From: Hyphococcus sp.
GTDB lineage: Bacteria; Pseudomonadota; Alphaproteobacteria; Caulobacterales; Parvularculaceae
Direction of reading: 5' to 3'
Length of the DNA: 7,740 bases
Assembly (NCBI GenBank): GCA_021604605.1
Contig: BQJH01000142.1
Coordinates: 1-7,740, forward strand
In this document: piece by piece, positions 1-6,133 of the stretch
How the letters are laid out: each line of letters opens with the position of its first letter
How positions within the stretch are numbered: the first letter of the stretch is position 1
The notes under the pieces: generated by a model
Seen by the model: the letters and a program-made list of their open reading frames with translations, nothing else
Database searches by the model: none
What the model was told of the DNA's origin: nothing
Position numbers and translations under genes: made by a program

Positions 1-957
1 GTGACGGCTTTGCGCAGAACCCTAGATCATGAACTGACCATCAATGAAAAGATGGTGCTTTTTGGGGAAGACATTGGCCCCAAGGGCGGCGTTCACGCCG
101 TCACTTTAGGCTTGCAGGCCAAGCATGGTGATGCACGTGTATTCGACACCAGCCTGTCTGAAGAAGGCATTATTGGCCGCGCTGTAGGGATGGCCGTAAA
201 CGGGTTGTTGCCGGTGCCGGAAATTCAATTCCGTAAATATGCGGACCCAGCTGTCGAACAGATCAATGATTGCGGCACGATGCGATGGCGTACTCACAAC
301 CGGTTTGCAGCGCCCATGGTTGTGCGCATGCCGGTCGGTTTCTTTAAGTGCGGCGATCCCTGGCATAGTCAAACCAATGAAGTGCAGTTTGTGCATTCAC
401 CGGGATGGAAAGTTGCTGTCCCCTCTAATGCGGAAGATGCCGTTGGGCTATTACGCAGTGCTTTGCGCGGCGATGATCCGGTGATGTTTTTTGAACATCG
501 CGCCATGTTGGATGATCCCTGGGCGCGACGCGCCTATCCGGGTGATGATTATGTTCTGCCATTCGGCAAAGCGAATATCACGCGCGCGGGTGATGATCTG
601 ACGATTGTAAGCTGGGGCGCCATGGTGAAGCGTTGTGAAGAAGCGGCTGAGGCGTCCGGGCGTAGTGTGGAAGTCGTAGATTTGCGCACGCTTGTTCCCT
701 GGGACAAGGAAACGGTTTTGCAGTCGGTCAGTAAAACCTCACGGTGTTTGATCGTCCATGAAGATCTCCGCACTGGCGGGTTTGGCGGCGAGATCGCTGC
801 TGTTGTCGCTGACGAGGTTTTCCTTGATCTTGATGCGCCGGTTGCAAGGTTGACGATGCCGGATATTCCGAGCCCCCATAACCCGGTGCTCCTCAACGCG
901 GTGGTCCCTGATGTTGATACGATCCGTCTTAAGATCGATGAACTTTGTGCTTTTTAA
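1..957 (+). CDS. 2-oxo acid dehydrogenase E1 component, beta (transketolase-like) part, 5'-truncated
   Basis: This is the thiamine-diphosphate-dependent decarboxylase (E1) of a 2-oxo acid dehydrogenase complex, which decarboxylates a 2-oxo acid in the cytoplasm and passes the acyl group to the lipoyl arm of E2. Visible in 318 residues are the pyrimidine-binding part with GEDIGPKGG (22-30), the SEEGIIG loop (53-59) whose first Glu (54) fits the cofactor-activating Glu of E1-beta, and the WHSQTNE segment (121-127) with the probable active-site His122. A C-terminal transketolase-like domain follows from about residue 195, with HEDLRTGGFGGE near 253-264. The reading frame is open at base 1, and family members usually have about ten more residues before ALRRTL, so the GTG at base 1 is probably internal. 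Sequence style (FFKCGDPWHSQTNEV) resembles E1 proteins in which alpha and beta are fused, which cannot be tested here. The E2 gene follows after 15 bp. Substrate (pyruvate or branched-chain) is undetermined. Confidence 0.9.
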   Translation: MTALRRTLDHELTINEKMVLFGEDIGPKGGVHAVTLGLQAKHGDARVFDTSLSEEGIIGRAVGMAVNGLLPVPEIQFRKYADPAVEQINDCGTMRWRTHNRFAAPMVVRMPVGFFKCGDPWHSQTNEVQFVHSPGWKVAVPSNAEDAVGLLRSALRGDDPVMFFEHRAMLDDPWARRAYPGDDYVLPFGKANITRAGDDLTIVSWGAMVKRCEEAAEASGRSVEVVDLRTLVPWDKETVLQSVSKTSRCLIVHEDLRTGGFGGEIAAVVADEVFLDLDAPVARLTMPDIPSPHNPVLLNAVVPDVDTIRLKIDELCAF

Positions 958-972
958 TTACTGGAACCGTTC

Positions 973-2223
973 ATGACTGATTTGATTGATATTCTAGCGC
1001 CTGTTGAACAGGAAGGCACAAAAGCCGTTGTTAAAAGCTGGTATAAGAATGTTGGCGAGACAATTCAGGCCGGTGACCCGCTGGTCGAGCTTGAAACCGA
1101 CAAGGTCGCCGTAGAGGTGCCTGCGCCGGTTAGCGGCGTTGTTCAGGAAATTATGATTGACGCTGATGGGGAAGCCGAACCCGGCGCTGTACTCGGGCGT
1201 TTAACCCAAGGCGGTTCTGCGAGCGAAGCTAAGCTGAACAGAAAAACGGAAACAACATCATCACAACCTCCTAAGCCGTCTTCTGCCGCCCGGTCTGCGC
1301 CCAAGGCTTTGGACGAAAGCCTCGTGCGGGAACACCGTCTTTCGCCATCCGTGCGGCGTCTGGTCAATGAGCATGGTCTGGAACCCTCTGATATCAACGG
1401 AACAGGCAAAGATGGTCGCTTAACCCGAGGCGATGTGCAGGCATTTCTCGATAGCAGGATTGGTGGCGCGGCGCCTGTTCAAACAAAGGCGCCTTTAGGT
1501 CAATCAATTGAAACTGCGTTTGGTCCTGCACAGAAAATTCCGCACGACACCATGCGCCGCCGCATTGCTGAGCATATGTCACACTCAGTCCAGACGGCCC
1601 CGCACGTTACCGCTGTGTTCGAAGCAGACTTTTCTGCAGTTATCGCGCATCGCAATGCTCATAAAGCCGAATATTTACGCAAAGGCGCCAAGCTCACATT
1701 TACAGCCTATATCATCGCGGCTTGCGTTGAGGCGATGAAAGTGTCGCCTACTGTCAACAGTCGTTGGAATGATGATTATCTGGAAGTTTTTGACGACATC
1801 AATATTGGTGTTGGTGTCGCCCTTGGCGATAAGGGCTTGATTGTGCCCGTGGTGCATCAGGCTCAAGCGCGCTCACATTTTGGTATTGCTAAAGAACTGC
1901 ATTCATTAACTGAGCGCGCCCGCGACAATAAGCTGGCGCCGAAGGATGTTCGCGGCGGTACGTTCTCAATTTCCAACCACGGTACTTCCGGTTCGCTTGT
2001 CGCGTCCCCGATTATTATCAACCAGCCACAATCGGCAATTCTTGGCGTTGGCAAGTTGGAAAAACGCGTAGTCGTGCGCACGATTGACGGCGCAGACGCG
2101 ATGCAAATTCGCCCGATGGCGTTTGTTTCCCTGACCATCGATCACCGGGTTCTTGATGGCGCGCAAACTAATGCATGGTTGACGAAATTTGTCGAAGTGC
2201 TTGAAACATGGCCGCAAGAGTAG
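973..2223 (+). CDS. Dihydrolipoamide acyltransferase (E2) of a 2-oxo acid dehydrogenase complex
   Basis: The 416-residue protein is the core acyltransferase that moves the acyl group from E1, via its lipoyl lysine, to CoA. Domains in order: one lipoyl domain (about 1-78) with the modified Lys44 in ETDKVAVEVP; a Ser/Pro/Ala-rich flexible linker (about 80-118); a peripheral subunit-binding domain (about 122-160, SPSVRRLVNEHGLEPSDI and GTGKDGRLTRGDV); and the catalytic domain (about 185-416) with DHRVLDGA, giving catalytic His391 and Asp395. FSISNHGTSGS (331-341) is the conserved strand before the active site. The length is normal for a one-lipoyl E2. The ATG is 15 bp after the E1 stop with a weak GGAA at 963-966, so it is probably co-transcribed with E1. 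The FSISNHG motif argues against an ordinary 2-oxoglutarate E2, but whether it serves pyruvate or branched-chain acids is not decidable from sequence alone. No E3 gene follows. Confidence 0.95.
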   Translation: MTDLIDILAPVEQEGTKAVVKSWYKNVGETIQAGDPLVELETDKVAVEVPAPVSGVVQEIMIDADGEAEPGAVLGRLTQGGSASEAKLNRKTETTSSQPPKPSSAARSAPKALDESLVREHRLSPSVRRLVNEHGLEPSDINGTGKDGRLTRGDVQAFLDSRIGGAAPVQTKAPLGQSIETAFGPAQKIPHDTMRRRIAEHMSHSVQTAPHVTAVFEADFSAVIAHRNAHKAEYLRKGAKLTFTAYIIAACVEAMKVSPTVNSRWNDDYLEVFDDINIGVGVALGDKGLIVPVVHQAQARSHFGIAKELHSLTERARDNKLAPKDVRGGTFSISNHGTSGSLVASPIIINQPQSAILGVGKLEKRVVVRTIDGADAMQIRPMAFVSLTIDHRVLDGAQTNAWLTKFVEVLETWPQE

Positions 2224-2232
2224 GGCGTGCGG

Positions 2233-2973
2233 TTAAACGCTCTGGTCAAATAGTTTTCTGACTTCTTCGAGGTCTTCTTGTGTGTCCACACTCGATGGCA
2301 TTTGATCAATCAGTTGAACGCTAATTGTCATATTATTTTCCAAGGCTCTTAATTGTTCAAGCTGCTCGCGCGCCTCAAGCGGCGAGACTGGTAGAGCGCA
2401 AAAGCGTTCCAGCGCTTTGCGCCGATAAGCGTAAATACCGGCATGGTGATGAATTGGCCCATCGCCGGATGGCGCATTTGCTCTCGTAAAATAGAGCGCA
2501 CGGCCAAAATCATGCGCTGGATTTTTGGCGATAATACATTTCACAATATTAGGGTTTGCGGCTTTGGCTGGATCATTGGTAGCGACAGCTAAAGTTGCAA
2601 TATCTGTATCAGGATCATGTTTTAAGGGGGTTAGAACTGCGCGTGTGTGGGCTGGGTCAAGTCCTGGCGCATCGCCCTGCAAATTTACAACCACATCATA
2701 GTCACCATCAGGGTCGAGCTCATTTATCGCCGCATAGATGCGGTCTGTCCCAGATGGTAATTCTGGGTCCGTCATTGCACATTGAAACCCTGCCGCAGTC
2801 ACAGCATCAAAAATTTCTTGGTCCCCGGCCGCCACGACGACGGGGCCAATGTCTGCATTTCTGGCGGTGTCACATACCCGTAATATCATCGCCCGGCCGG
2901 CAATATCCGCTAGAGGTTTACCGGGCAGCCTTGTTGACGCCATGCGCGCTGGAATGATGATGATCGGCTTCAT
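2233..2973 (-). CDS. kdsB: 3-deoxy-manno-octulosonate cytidylyltransferase (CMP-KDO synthetase)
   Basis: KdsB activates KDO with CTP to CMP-KDO in the cytoplasm, for transfer onto lipid A during LPS synthesis. The 246-residue length matches the family. Motifs: nucleotide-binding N-terminus IPARMASTRLPGKPL (7-21); SGTDRI (74-79); VNLQGDAP (96-103) with Asp101 corresponding to the Mg-binding Asp of QGDEP in E. coli; HHHAGIYAYRR (175-185); REQLEQLRALENN (202-214); and SVDTQEDLEEVR (228-239) with the second metal Asp230. The family QGDEP reads QGDAP here; related Glu losses occur in alphaproteobacterial KdsB as far as I recall, so I do not regard it as inactivating. The ATG at 2971-2973 has no clear Shine-Dalgarno sequence. 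The gene converges on the E2 gene with 9 bp between the two stops. Confidence 0.95.
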   Translation of the reverse strand: MKPIIIIPARMASTRLPGKPLADIAGRAMILRVCDTARNADIGPVVVAAGDQEIFDAVTAAGFQCAMTDPELPSGTDRIYAAINELDPDGDYDVVVNLQGDAPGLDPAHTRAVLTPLKHDPDTDIATLAVATNDPAKAANPNIVKCIIAKNPAHDFGRALYFTRANAPSGDGPIHHHAGIYAYRRKALERFCALPVSPLEAREQLEQLRALENNMTISVQLIDQMPSSVDTQEDLEEVRKLFDQSV

Positions 2974-2979
2974 GCCTAC

Positions 2980-3011
2980 ATCTATAACGGGCGTTCATAT
3001 GCGTGAGCAAG
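2980..3011 (-). promoter_or_regulatory. Weak candidate promoter for kdsB
   Basis: On the minus strand TTGCTC (a 3/6 match to TTGACA) is followed after 18 bp by TATAGA (a 4/6 match to TATAAT), and TATAGA ends only 7 bp before the kdsB ATG. If it is used, transcription would begin at or next to the start codon, giving a nearly leaderless mRNA. This fits the absence of a Shine-Dalgarno sequence before this ATG. The match is poor and may be chance. Confidence 0.2.
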
Positions 3012-3046
3012 CGACTTAGAAATAGGGTAGGGGGTCACTTTAAAAT

Positions 3047-3178
3047 CTAATAAATTCTTTTGCCGTCGCTGTTGATCCAGCGTCCGTAATCACCGCCTTC
3101 CAGCCACGGCAGCTGAAAAAGAGGTGCTACAAAATGGTAGTGTCTCAGTTTGAAATATCCTGGAGTGTCGCCGGCGCC
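3047..3178 (-). pseudogene. Possible C-terminal remnant of an unrecognised protein
   Basis: Reading the minus strand from a TAA at 3179-3181 down to a TAG at 3047-3049 gives 43 uninterrupted residues with protein-like composition, rich in aromatics and Gly. It starts GAGDTPGYFKLRHYHF and ends GDYGRWINSDGKRIY. There is no start codon of the usual kind near its beginning. The codons just before the stop read Ser-Pro, and a single base change (TAA to TAT) would extend the frame a little as SPYGAGD. I do not recognise the family. It could be the decayed tail of a gene, or an accidental open frame of a length that is not improbable. Confidence 0.22.
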
Positions 3179-3293
3179 TTATGGTGAGAAAGAAAAGAAT
3201 GTCGAAACATCTCGATATAAGGTGCTTAAAAAACTGATAGACGACGTATCAACGGAAGCTTCCCTGCTTCATGACATGGAGCTCCCGGTCTAA
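3144..3293 (+). pseudogene. Possible remnant or small ORF, plus strand, unrecognised
   Basis: The plus strand is open from just after a TAG (3138-3140 frame) to a TAA at 3291-3293. Only TTG (3150) and GTG (3165) are possible starts, and neither has a convincing Shine-Dalgarno sequence. From the GTG it would encode 42 residues, including YGEKEKNVETSRYK and a helix-like VLKKLIDDVSTEASLLHD, ending MELPV. The alternating charged and hydrophobic pattern looks like a real amphipathic helix, but I do not recognise it. Its 5' part overlaps the minus-strand tail at 3047-3178, so at most one of them is coding in the overlap. It may be the C-terminal end of a lost gene, a small gene, or chance. Confidence 0.2.
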
Positions 3294-3317
3294 AATATAT
3301 GACCTATCTCACCATAA
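3179..3317. repeat. 11-bp perfect inverted repeat TTATGGTGAGA, arms 117 bp apart
   Basis: TTATGGTGAGA lies on the plus strand at 3179-3189, and its exact reverse complement is at 3307-3317. The right arm covers the last codons and stop of the ROK kinase gene. Similarity continues imperfectly outside the arms: GCCGGCGCC before the left arm, and GCGGCGCAT before the right arm read on the minus strand. The interval contains the plus-strand open tail. Confidence 0.5.
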
Positions 3318-4199
3318 ATGCGCCGCGCCGCGAACCCCGCTGGAATCACCGTGAACGGCTTGCCGGATAGGGGTGTAGAACACATCCGAAAAGATATGAG
3401 CATCAATCTCCTGCGGCAGGACTTCATAAAGCTCAGATACATTTGACATGCCGCCGCCCAGGACGATTACATCCGGGTCAACGATGTTGATGATCACGGA
3501 CAAGGCCCGCGCAAAGCGTTTTGTATAAAGATCAAATGATGTTTTTGCTGATTGATCACCATCCCTCATTTTATCAATAATGGTTTCAGCATTTATATCC
3601 TGGCCAAAAGCTTTCAGATGTTCTTGAGCGAATGCGCGACCGGATAAATAAGTCTCGACACATCCAAGGCGACCACACCAGCAAGGATGATATGGGGAAG
3701 GGTCATCCCGGCTGAGAGGTAAAGGCGTATGCCCCCATTCCCCCGCAATTTTTGTGCGCCCTTCATGGGGTTTTCCGTCGAAGGCAATGCCGCCGCCAAC
3801 ACCCGTGCCGATAATAACGCCGAAAACACAATGGGCCCCTGCACCAGCCCCATCCACGGCTTCCGAAACGGCAAAGCAATTGGCGTCATTGGCAATGCGT
3901 ACAGGTCGGTCCAGCAATTTTGTGATGTCTTGCTCCAGCAACTGTCCGTTGAGCCATTCTGAATTTGCGTTTCTCACCCGTGCGTCAACCGGTGAAACAG
4001 ACCCGGGGATGCCAATCCCGACACTCGCTTTTATGCTTTCCTTGGTTTCGATCTCAGATACGAGACCGCGTACTACCTCCAGGCAGCTCTGATAATCACC
4101 CTGAGGGGTCGGCAAACGTTTTCGCCAGATAATTTCACCGGTATCGTTCAACATGGCCGCTTCAATCTTTGTGCCGCCCCAGTCAATGCCGATTTTCAT
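3309..4199 (-). CDS. ROK-family sugar kinase, fructokinase (Mak)-like
   Basis: This protein is likely a cytoplasmic ATP-dependent hexose kinase. Its 296 residues follow the E. coli fructokinase Mak closely by recollection: N-terminal phosphate loop GIDWGGTKIEAA (4-15); GIGIPGSVSP (61-70); NANSEWLNGQ (77-86); catalytic Asp105 in ANDANCFAVSEAVDGA; GVIIGTGVGGG (127-137). The ROK zinc site is complete: GEWGHTPL with His157, then Cys173, Cys175 and Cys180 in CWCGRLGCVET. DPDVIVLGGGMSNV (241-254) and GDSSGVRGAAHLW at the C-terminus complete the match. The ATG is preceded by AAAAGG (4206-4211) at 6 nt. It lies 56 bp downstream of the TauE/SafE gene stop on the same strand, so it may be the last gene of that operon. 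Fructose is the best guess at substrate; other ROK members phosphorylate glucose, GlcNAc or ManNAc. Confidence 0.9.
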   Translation of the reverse strand: MKIGIDWGGTKIEAAMLNDTGEIIWRKRLPTPQGDYQSCLEVVRGLVSEIETKESIKASVGIGIPGSVSPVDARVRNANSEWLNGQLLEQDITKLLDRPVRIANDANCFAVSEAVDGAGAGAHCVFGVIIGTGVGGGIAFDGKPHEGRTKIAGEWGHTPLPLSRDDPSPYHPCWCGRLGCVETYLSGRAFAQEHLKAFGQDINAETIIDKMRDGDQSAKTSFDLYTKRFARALSVIINIVDPDVIVLGGGMSNVSELYEVLPQEIDAHIFSDVFYTPIRQAVHGDSSGVRGAAHLW

Positions 4200-4215
4200 T
4201 TTTTGCCTTTTCGTA

Positions 4216-4255
4216 TTTACGGATCAATGCACCAAACGTTTTGGATCACGGTAAA
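4216..4255 (-). promoter_or_regulatory. Imperfect dyad/hairpin between the TauE/SafE and ROK kinase genes
   Basis: The 56-bp spacer can fold on the minus strand. TTTAC (transcript 5' side) pairs with GTAAA, then GATC with GATC after a small asymmetric internal loop. An alternative inner hairpin is CCAAA-ACG-TTTGG (4232-4244). It ends just upstream of the kinase Shine-Dalgarno sequence AAAAGG. No T-run follows, so an intrinsic terminator is unlikely; an RNA processing or translational control element, or chance, are the alternatives. Confidence 0.3.
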
Positions 4256-5020
4256 CTATAAAATGAGTCCCGCCCATCTGAAGAGTAGGCGTATTGAGAC
4301 ATAGAGAATTAAAACAGCGGTCAATCTTTTTATGAGCGTTGGTTTTAATCCGACTGCGCCAAGGTGGGATCCGATTTGTCCGCCAATCAAAACGGCTGGG
4401 ATCAACGGCCAGAAGGTAGACAGTTCTTTTAAGACGCCGAGGTCGGTTAGCTTTATTATCTGCCCGCCAAGGCCAGAAATCGAGTTGACCAGAATAAAAA
4501 GGCTGCACGCTGCGGCAATCTCTTTTGCGCTCCCCCATCTTAGAAAATATAAAATCGGCGCCAGAAAAATGCCGCCGCCGATGCCAGAAATACCAGCAAG
4601 AAAACCAAGCCCCACACCGGCAACGAGCATCATCGGAGATGTTGAGTAGTGCGCAGTTTTAGGTGAGCTTTCCTGGCTTGTACCAAAAGCCAAATGGAGA
4701 CCGCTGGCGAGAAGGGCAAACCCTAAAATCCCGACGAAGATAATTTCTGATATAGGCAACCATCCGCCAATCCATGCGGCGGGAATAGAACCAGCGATTA
4801 GCGGTAGAAGCTTTGTAATCTGGATATGCCCGGCCAGAGAAAACCGCCACACACCACCGGTAACAACTATGATGTTACATAAAAGAGCGATGGAGGGGAT
4901 AAGCCTGTAATCGACGCCGCTTAAAATAAGCAACGCGTTATAGGTAGAGCCGCCGCCAAAGCCGACCGACGCGTAAAACAGCGCAGTGAGAAAAAATAAC
5001 GCCGGTAAGAAAGGGATCAA
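4256..5020 (-). CDS. TauE/SafE-family inner-membrane transporter
   Basis: The 254-residue protein is strongly hydrophobic, with about seven or eight predicted membrane segments (roughly 3-20, 40-60, 71-88, 92-111, 130-150, 168-187, 202-222 and 232-250). It has the two-fold repeat typical of TauE/SafE proteins: GFGGGST at 20-26 in the first half and GISGIGGGIF at 143-152 in the second half. Members of this family export sulfite, sulfoacetate or other organic anions, but most are uncharacterised, so the substrate is unknown. The start is TTG (5018-5020). It overlaps the upstream kelch stop as TTGA, an in-frame TGA lies two codons before it, and no ATG is near, so TTG is the only conventional start for the full first helix. 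This suggests translational coupling to the kelch gene. Confidence 0.88.
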   Translation of the reverse strand: MIPFLPALFFLTALFYASVGFGGGSTYNALLILSGVDYRLIPSIALLCNIIVVTGGVWRFSLAGHIQITKLLPLIAGSIPAAWIGGWLPISEIIFVGILGFALLASGLHLAFGTSQESSPKTAHYSTSPMMLVAGVGLGFLAGISGIGGGIFLAPILYFLRWGSAKEIAAACSLFILVNSISGLGGQIIKLTDLGVLKELSTFWPLIPAVLIGGQIGSHLGAVGLKPTLIKRLTAVLILYVSIRLLFRWAGLIL

Positions 5021-6105
5021 ATTTCAAACCGGTCCAGAGCGGCTGATGTTTCTGCGCCGCCAGCTTTTGCCGCGCCGCCGACAACGTAGATGTTGTTACC
5101 CAGTGTTACAGCGCCCAGTCCGTGGCGAGGGCGTGGCATCGCAGCAACGGCGCGCCAGCGATCGGCTATAGGATCATATTCCCAGGCTTCTGCAAAAACA
5201 CCGCCTCCGGCAGGGGAAAAATACTCGCCGCCAAATACATAGATCTTGCGATTGAGCACCGCCGCTGCAAGGCCGCCTTGGGCTTTCGGCATAGGACGGG
5301 CGCGTTCCCACCGATCTGACAGAGGATCATAAACTTCAACTGCTGATGTGTTGCCGCCCGCGACAGTGCGCCCGCCGATGACGTACAGAGCGCCGTTAAA
5401 GACAGCCCCGGCGGAAGAGTTGCGTGGTGTTGGCAAGGGCGCGCGTTTAAACCATTTGTCGCTGGCGTCATCATAAAGCCAGTGTTGATCTGTATCGATA
5501 TGGTCGGCCCAGTCTCGGTTCGAGCTGCCCGCCGGCGCGCGTCCGCCAACCACATGAATGTTGGGGCCGATGGGCTGGCAGATGCTCTCCGCTTGTGGAT
5601 GCGGCATGGGCTGCATATCGCTCCACTGTTCGCTTAACGAACCTGTCCGCCAGCAATTGCCGCGCATTTGCCACCCGCCATTCTCGTTTCGGGCAAACCC
5701 ACCAATCCCGTAGAGATAGCCATTATTGGCTACAAGGGAGATATGATGGCGTGGTTCCGGCAGGCTGGTTCCAAATCCCCACTGATCATAGGCGGGATCA
5801 TAAAACGTCACGGCATCAGTGACGTTGTATCCTTCGTCTGGCGTAAGCCCCCCGGCATTAACAAGAATATTCATTGGCGCGGGCTTGAACCCATTGCTTG
5901 TGGTCTCAGCTTTTCGAAACGCAGTCGGATATATTTCCTGCACAGGAAACGGCATGTTTTGCAGTGGGGTCCAGGCGCCGGTCGGAAGATCATCGCCTGG
6001 CGCGTTATTACTCAGCATGGCGGCGGAGGCGCCGACGCCAAGAGCGGTCAGGCCGCCAAAGGCCGCGCTGGCGCCAAGTATGGATCGCCGATTTATCTGT
6101 GTCAT
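5017..6105 (-). CDS. Tat-exported kelch-repeat (six-bladed beta-propeller) protein
   Basis: The 362-residue protein starts with a twin-arginine signal: INRRSILGASAAFGG (4-18), a hydrophobic stretch, and a probable cleavage after ASA (26-28). Tat export implies a folded, perhaps cofactor-containing protein in the periplasm. Kelch double-Gly strands occur at about 85-86, 135-136, 187-188, 244-245, 292-293 and 343-344, with the matching W and DP/D positions (YDPAYDQW, YDDASDKW, YDPLSDRW, YDPIADRW), so six blades. Cys151 and Cys176 could form a disulfide. Fold and size are like NanM-type sugar mutarotases and galactose-oxidase-like propellers, but I see no galactose-oxidase copper site, and the activity is unknown. 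The ATG at 6103-6105 is chosen over an upstream in-frame TTG (6121-6123) because AGGAG (6113-6117) sits 7 nt before it. The gene begins 28 bp after the sodC-like stop and overlaps the next gene by 4 nt. Confidence 0.88.
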   Translation of the reverse strand: MTQINRRSILGASAAFGGLTALGVGASAAMLSNNAPGDDLPTGAWTPLQNMPFPVQEIYPTAFRKAETTSNGFKPAPMNILVNAGGLTPDEGYNVTDAVTFYDPAYDQWGFGTSLPEPRHHISLVANNGYLYGIGGFARNENGGWQMRGNCWRTGSLSEQWSDMQPMPHPQAESICQPIGPNIHVVGGRAPAGSSNRDWADHIDTDQHWLYDDASDKWFKRAPLPTPRNSSAGAVFNGALYVIGGRTVAGGNTSAVEVYDPLSDRWERARPMPKAQGGLAAAVLNRKIYVFGGEYFSPAGGGVFAEAWEYDPIADRWRAVAAMPRPRHGLGAVTLGNNIYVVGGAAKAGGAETSAALDRFEI

Positions 6106-6112
6106 GATCTTT

Positions 6113-6117
6113 CTCCT
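6113..6117 (-). promoter_or_regulatory. Ribosome binding site of the kelch gene
   Basis: AGGAG on the minus strand lies 7 nt before the ATG at 6103-6105 and decides that start over the TTG at 6121-6123. It is the strongest Shine-Dalgarno sequence in the minus-strand cluster. Confidence 0.75.
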
Positions 6118-6133
6118 ACGCAACTTTCTAACT

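Larger units (their letters stand above)
2974..3308. other. 335-bp intergenic stretch without a confident gene
   Basis: This stretch lies between the start of kdsB and the end of the ROK kinase gene, both on the minus strand. It is richer in A/T than its neighbours, especially near 3035-3060 and 3200-3240. I find no tRNA, no clear terminator and no recognised gene. It holds a weak kdsB promoter candidate at the left, a minus-strand open tail (3047-3178), a plus-strand open tail (3144-3293), one arm of an 11-bp inverted repeat (3179-3189), and short palindromes GGAAGCTTCC (3254-3263) and GGAGCTCC (3277-3284). The last palindrome is followed by TAAAATATAT but has no loop and no T-run, so I do not call it a terminator. 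Confidence 0.7.

Noticed and set aside
549..896. Minus-strand open frame of 115 codons inside the E1 gene
   Set aside because: It is a shadow of a conserved coding region, with no start signal or recognisable motif.
3254..3293. Palindromes GGAAGCTTCC and GGAGCTCC followed by an A/T-rich run, as a terminator
   Set aside because: The stems are short, have no proper loop and no T-run in either direction.
5017..6105. Kelch protein as a galactose oxidase or other copper-radical oxidase
   Set aside because: Only the propeller pattern is shared. The Cys-Tyr cofactor pair and His ligand arrangement of those enzymes cannot be made out, and the extra domains are absent.
6106..6123. Upstream TTG start for the kelch gene, adding MRRRKI
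   Set aside because: The strong AGGAG at 6113-6117 is correctly spaced only for the ATG at 6103-6105, and that ATG gives a standard Tat signal peptide.
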